A stretch of 64,000 nt of DNA from positions 248,001 to 312,000 of the forward strand of contig JAPFQT010000157.1 in assembly GCA_027627225.1 (NCBI GenBank), given 5' to 3'. The notes below the pieces were generated by a model. It saw nothing but the letters and a program-made list of their open reading frames with translations, was not told the DNA's origin and searched no databases. This DNA is from Congeria kusceri (Eukaryota > Mollusca > Bivalvia > Myida > Dreissenidae). Both the position numbers and the translations under genes were made by a program. This document shows, one piece after another, positions 60,101 to 64,000 of this stretch (position 1 is the first letter of the stretch; every line of letters starts with the position of its first letter).

Positions 60101-62491
60101 GACAAACAGTTTGAACGTGCTCTTGGTCTGCACTGGTATGTAGAGAAGGACACCTTTGTATTTGATGTAGACCTGCCAGATAAATGCCACACGCGACGTG
60201 GTATATTGTCAGTAGCAAGCTCGCTATATGACCCACTTGGATTGGTGGCACCCATCACTCTCATCCCAAAACTTATCCTACAGAATGCATGCCGCAAAAA
60301 GCTGCAGTGGGATGACAAAATTTGTGACAAGGACGTCGAAAAGTGGTCACAGTGGTTGGAGAAATTACCTGCATTATCACATGTAAATATTGATAGATGT
60401 TTCAAGCCGGTCGCTGTGGATGGCCCATCGAATGTTGAACTGCACATGTTCAGCGATGCATCAGAATATGCATATGGGGCTGCGGTGTACATCAAGATAT
60501 ACGATGCCAACCGCAACTGCAAAATCAGCCTTGTTATGGGTAAGTCAAGATTGGCGCCAATCAAGGCGATGTCTATACCACGCCTAGAGTTGGCCGCAGC
60601 AGTTGTAGCTGTAAAGCTGTACCAGCTAGTATCACAGGAGCTGGACTTCAACATTGATGAAAGGTATTTTTGGACCGATTCGATGATAGTTTTAGGCTAC
60701 ATAAAAAATGAAACTCGACGCTTCAAGACATTTGTAGCAAATAGGCTTGCAGCAATACATGACGTCACATCGCCTGCAGAGTGGAGATATGTTCCTTCAC
60801 AAATAAACCCGGCTGATATAGCATCAAGGGGACTGTTTCCAAATGAAACAGATAAACTGGGAAGCTGGCTAAGGGGCCCAGACTTTCTACAGACAGGTAA
60901 GGTGGACTGGTCACAGAATCCACAGTATGTAGCCATTTTAGATGACAATGCTGAAACCAAGCAGGTATGTAATACACATGCCACTCAAATGAAACCTGAT
61001 ACCGTCCTTGATAGCCTGATGATTAGGTACTCTAACTGGCATCAACTGCAGAGGTCAGTGGCATGGTTACTCAGGTTTAAATCATACCTGATGCAGAGAC
61101 ATTTAAGAAGAAAGCTAGCACACTGTAAAAATGGCACATTGACAGTAGGTGATCTACGGAAAGCCACACATGCCATTATATCGTTTGTGCAAAAGTGTGA
61201 GTATAGCAATGAAATCTGTAGTGTTCTGAATTCACGACATGTTTCAGGGAAAAGTGCTCTGGCCAAACTTAGCCCAGTTTTCATGGATGGTCTACTCAAG
61301 GTAGGTGGTCGCCTCGAAAATGCCCACTTGAGTAACGACGCCAAACATCAGGTCATTCTACCAGGTAATCACCATGTGACAAGAATTCTTATCAGGTCAT
61401 ACCATGAAACGAATGCTCACATGGGACCACATCACATATTGTCCTTGCTGAGACGACGGTATTGGATTACACCGGGTCTCAAATCAGTTAAGTCTGTGGT
61501 CAGCAAATGTATTGATTGTAAGAGACGACAGCAGCAGCCAGAAACTCAACAGATGGGTCCACTTCCTGTTGAGCGGCTTGAGCCAGATAAGCCGCCATTT
61601 ACCTACGTTGGAGTTGATTTCTTTGGTCCAATGTTCGTGAAATCTGGCAGGAGGCAGCTGAAAAGGTATGGCTGTCTGTTTACTTGTTTGTGTACCAGAG
61701 CGGTACACGTGGAGATTACGCACAGTCTGAATACCGACTCTTTCATTGGTGCGTTACAGCGTTTTGAGAGTCGAAGAGGCAGACCGGAAAAGATTTTTAG
61801 TGACAATGGCACAAATCTGACAGCAGGTGAAAGGGAACTGCGTGAGTCGATACAGCAGTGGAATCATAGCCACATCTCTAAGCATCTGAACCAGAAAGGT
61901 ATCGCATGGCATTTCAACCCTCCATATGCAAGTCATATGGGAGGAGTTTGGGAGAGGTTGGTTCGATCCTTCAAAAATTCATTGAAGTCAGTTGTGCGTG
62001 AACAGCTTCTTTGCGACGAAGCCCTGGCAACTTTGGCCACCGAGGTCGAGAAAGTCTTGAATGACCGACCAATTACACAGGTAAGCGATGACCACCGTGA
62101 CCCACAAGCACTTTCTCCGAACACACTGTTGTTGTTACGCCCCAATAGGTGTTTCCCTCCAGGTGTGTTTGATAAGACCGACAATTACTGCCGACGGTGG
62201 TGGAGGCAAGTCCAGTACTTGGCCAATATCTTCTGGAGGCGTTGGCAAAAAGAATACCTCCCAGCATTGCAGGTAAGATCGAAGTGGCAACACAGCAGAC
62301 GAAATTTAGCTGTGAATGACCTTGTACTCGTGTGTGACGAGACTTCTTCACGCGGACATTGGCCTTTGGGACTTGTGCAAGAGGTAAGAAAAGGTAGAGA
62401 TGGTCTTGTGCGGACATGCGAGGTTAGAGTGAACGGAACTACAAAGGTAAGGCCAGTGACACAGTTGTGCTTGTTAGAGCAAGCTGCCTAA
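57179..62491 (+). CDS. BEL/Pao gag-pol polyprotein, unit 2 (1770 aa, intact)
   Basis: The protein is the same as that of unit 1, residue for residue as far as I can compare, with the same start context and stop. Domains and catalytic residues are as for the first copy. The offset between the two frames is exactly 6588 bases. Identical intact copies in tandem mean either a very recent LTR-LTR exchange or tandem integration, or an assembly duplication. Confidence 0.95.
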   Translation: MDISADGEVEFAGNRQEASAEGATSDKGSLRSKTSSCRRRRAELKLEQARRRQELERRRLELERQEVELRQQIEIQDLEEAMANAEVDARSSASSGSGPSISNEVGATGTTLPHTAMNSDIKVEEYLSGLQKFTNNLQDNMNLPKPELLTFSGNPLDYCKFLCNFETNIECRITDDRLKLGYLIQFCKGEAKRAIEDCVVLPPLDGYLRAKEILLNRYGKPHLVARSHVERLINGPNIRSNDVQSLMDLSLDMEKCNITLSTLGYSSDINNTENLLKIVRRLPTHIKSKWVEWASNLIEQGTEPAFKDLLSFIQQRALVANTMYGRDLACEFKQPISGSVVSSRSHQVNSRDRGKAVTLSTTGRESQARVSNGFKPMHARHLSCVYCQGSHKLINCERFKTINVDGRLAVVREKRMCENCLNFKHNSSLCSKGSQCEVSNCGEKHHTLLHRPLTVENQNLVGHSNCCTEMDVSIPSKVSLRIVPVIVQYGLRKAETYALLDEGCDVTLCSDSLVKKLEAKGVSRQFTITTVNQSAEQRTGVEVQLKVSSLDDRECLNIRRAWSVPELPISVESLPKENDIGKWKHLAGIKLPQVSSFKVELLIGSDCPEAFWVEEERRGKRGDPYAIRSPLGWTILGPTGKGTSSNGNVNFQRSANTQEQIDKLWATDFSDCGLDNKVGMSREDHRALSSMVSSVEKEGKHHKIGLPWRQEQVSLPNNKALAVTRLGQLSRKLSRDPNLHTLYTETMNCYIEKGYAKPVKNTGEMEPTRVWYLPHHPVCNPNKPGKVRIVFDCAAKYRGTSLNHNLLQGPDLVNSLIGVLIRFREQPVALVADIEAMFHQVKVSDKDRDALRFLWWPSGDMKQPPGEYCMTVHLFGATSSPSCAAYSLRCTARENADSFSPAAVETVERNFYVDDLLKSVPDVQVGIDLSAELRELLSNGGFKLTKWISNSNRVLDTIPESDRALKCTKVDLDSDKQFERALGLHWYVEKDTFVFDVDLPDKCHTRRGILSVASSLYDPLGLVAPITLIPKLILQNACRKKLQWDDKICDKDVEKWSQWLEKLPALSHVNIDRCFKPVAVDGPSNVELHMFSDASEYAYGAAVYIKIYDANRNCKISLVMGKSRLAPIKAMSIPRLELAAAVVAVKLYQLVSQELDFNIDERYFWTDSMIVLGYIKNETRRFKTFVANRLAAIHDVTSPAEWRYVPSQINPADIASRGLFPNETDKLGSWLRGPDFLQTGKVDWSQNPQYVAILDDNAETKQVCNTHATQMKPDTVLDSLMIRYSNWHQLQRSVAWLLRFKSYLMQRHLRRKLAHCKNGTLTVGDLRKATHAIISFVQKCEYSNEICSVLNSRHVSGKSALAKLSPVFMDGLLKVGGRLENAHLSNDAKHQVILPGNHHVTRILIRSYHETNAHMGPHHILSLLRRRYWITPGLKSVKSVVSKCIDCKRRQQQPETQQMGPLPVERLEPDKPPFTYVGVDFFGPMFVKSGRRQLKRYGCLFTCLCTRAVHVEITHSLNTDSFIGALQRFESRRGRPEKIFSDNGTNLTAGERELRESIQQWNHSHISKHLNQKGIAWHFNPPYASHMGGVWERLVRSFKNSLKSVVREQLLCDEALATLATEVEKVLNDRPITQVSDDHRDPQALSPNTLLLLRPNRCFPPGVFDKTDNYCRRWWRQVQYLANIFWRRWQKEYLPALQVRSKWQHSRRNLAVNDLVLVCDETSSRGHWPLGLVQEVRKGRDGLVRTCEVRVNGTTKVRPVTQLCLLEQAA

Positions 62492-62705
62492 TATTTGTCA
62501 CACTAGTTATTTAGACTGTGACGTCTTCTTGTAGTGTTAATGGATAGTAGAAACTTAGTTCATTTGCATTTCTTAGAGTATTTAGTTATGTATTCATTTC
62601 GTTGTGTATCTGTATGAAAGTTGTTTATGGACATATTTGGTCACAGCTTAGTCTCTAGATTATTAAAGTAAAATGAACTTATATGGTAAGTTCATTGGGT
62701 GGCGG
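62492..62705 (+). other. 3' untranslated part of unit 2 with polypurine tract
   Basis: Same as the region after unit 1; GGGTGGCGG directly precedes LTR 3. Confidence 0.5.
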
Positions 62706-63736
62706 TGTGAGAGACTAAGATTGGCAGAAACCACATGCCATGTGAGGAGATATGAGTGGGCTTCTTGTGTTGGTTTTCTTTGTCTGCTAAGACTATAATT
62801 TATAATTAAAATGATAAAAATGACAGTTCGACCGAGCTATACCCTCTGCCAGTGTCTCTGTTGTTGTTAAAATAAACAACAGACAGGCCATTCCAAGGTG
62901 AGCATGGATGCTCCAAATATGGCAACAGTTATAATTAGATCAGATGTTTAGGGGCCATTCTTGAAATTCGATTGGTTAGGCCTATAATTATGCATATTAA
63001 TTATTTGAATTTTTCTCTTGTAAGTCGCCCAACTCTTCAGTGTACCCGAAACCTTAAAATCAGTAGGTTGGTCACTCATGTGCTAGTTTAGACTCTGAAA
63101 CTAGTGGGTCTGGCACAACTGTTTGTCATTCGTTTGGGGACTACAGATAGGAATATGCAGTAAGTATTATATTTTCTTTTGGTATCCCATAATTGTCAGT
63201 TTTTTATGAGAGAAATAATTGTTCTTTATTGATAGTATTCCCTAATATTTTCTTAGTACATTTTTTTTTGATACTCAGTTAAGTTTACATTTTTTGGTAA
63301 AGGGCAGGAAAACCACACATAATTTTATATGTAACTTGATTGCTTTGATATACGTGATCGGTATGAATGTATATGTATTCATAAGATATTGTTTGTATAT
63401 TGACATTTATGACCTTTGTTAAATCATGTATTTCTTAATATAATGCACGCGTTTGATTGATTGAATGATATGCTATGTTTAGGTAACATTGTTACTTTCA
63501 GATAACCGTCTTTATAGTCGTCTAATGAAAACGTCTTGATAATCGTCTTGAATTCAACATCATTTAACAACCAATAACTTCGTCTTTAACACCTGTTGAC
63601 GACATTCCATTAATGAAGCGAAGAATACTATTAAGACGCGTACCCGGTATGTTGCCTTGTGTCTTAACCCCCCGAAGATGACCGTGACACTGAAAGCCAA
63701 GTAAAAAGGGCATAGTTAACTGCTGAGTGCAGCACA
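62706..63736 (+). mobile_element. BEL/Pao LTR 3 (3' LTR)
   Basis: 1031 bases. Identical in structure to LTR 2, except that TG after GACGCG is replaced by TACCCGGTA, a net gain of seven bases. After GCAGCACA the sequence becomes host DNA starting TACCCCTCC. TACC on both outer sides of the array (or ATACC, if the final A is counted outside) is the target-site duplication. Confidence 0.88.
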
Positions 63737-63847
63737 TACCCCTCCACGGGGTATATTACTTTCCAACGCCATGGTATATTAAAATTCTTCAGGGATGAGT
63801 ACATATGGGATTTTACAATGGAAAAACGAATTGAGGAATATTAATGT
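63737..63847. other. Right flank of the retrotransposon insertion
   Basis: Host sequence with the inverted repeat TACCCC...GGGGTA at its start. No gene. Confidence 0.4.
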
Positions 63848-64000
63848 AACTAGAGCTTTGTCACAGGAGTGGCAGTGGGCCCCGAATGATAGCATTTTTG
63901 AAGGTGAAGAACAGTTTTTCTATTTCTAGTAATGGTGACCTTGACCTTGATCCCACCCGCCCCCTATGCAATCCCAAGCGATGTCTGGATAAAATGTATC
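63848..64000 (-). mobile_element. Helentron-like element, partial (window edge)
   Basis: The left end is AACTAGAG with hairpin TGTCAC-AGGA-GTGGCA (63859-63874, one G-T pair) and GTGGGCCCCG. It is followed by type-D core units (CCCTATGCAATCCCAAGCG). This is a third kind of end found on that core. The element continues beyond the window. Confidence 0.6.

Noticed and set aside
50481..62417. Minus-strand open frames of 60-235 codons within the BEL/Pao units
   Set aside because: They are shadows of the long plus-strand polyprotein, with no domains, and repeat identically in both units.

Overview
The window is eukaryotic, AT-rich, repeat-dominated and gene-poor, and most likely comes from a bivalve mollusc. 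Evidence: GT-AG introns; a B-box/NHL TRIM gene of a type greatly expanded in bivalves; thrombospondin type-1 (TSP1) exons; a full-length BEL/Pao retrotransposon; tRNA-headed SINEs; and many non-autonomous elements with central arrays of ~140-180 bp units, as in the bivalve pearl/DTE elements. Dreissena is my best guess from memory of its TRIM N-termini, but the sequence alone does not prove it.

Layout. 1-3239: two minisatellites (25 bp and 48 bp units). 3240-17930: nested transposon debris, with Helentron-like elements, one SINE, short TIR elements and a tRNA-related repeat, and no gene. 18501-24371 (minus strand): a three-exon TRIM-like gene of 566 aa (two B-boxes, coiled coil, NHL-type propeller, no RING) whose splice junctions can be placed to the base; its long intron is full of repeats. 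24372-49530: more Helentron-like elements, with two decayed minus-strand TSP1 exons about 23 kb apart, one orphan exon-like segment and a partial segmental duplication. 49531-63736: two BEL/Pao proviral units sharing a middle LTR (LTR-ORF-LTR-ORF-LTR), flanked by a short target-site duplication. 63848-64000: the start of another Helentron-like element.

Main themes. (1) At least 15 Helentron-like left ends share a terminal AAC(A/T)AG, usually followed by a small hairpin whose arms change together between families. Identical core units occur behind different ends, and every end found points the same way. (2) The BEL/Pao ORF carries about 14 copies of the splice-donor hexamer GGTAAG on its sense strand, roughly ten times the number expected in random sequence. 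(3) The TRIM gene looks intact; the TSP1 material looks like remnants of a duplicated, decaying extracellular-protein locus. No rRNA, functional tRNA, CRISPR or prokaryotic feature was seen.
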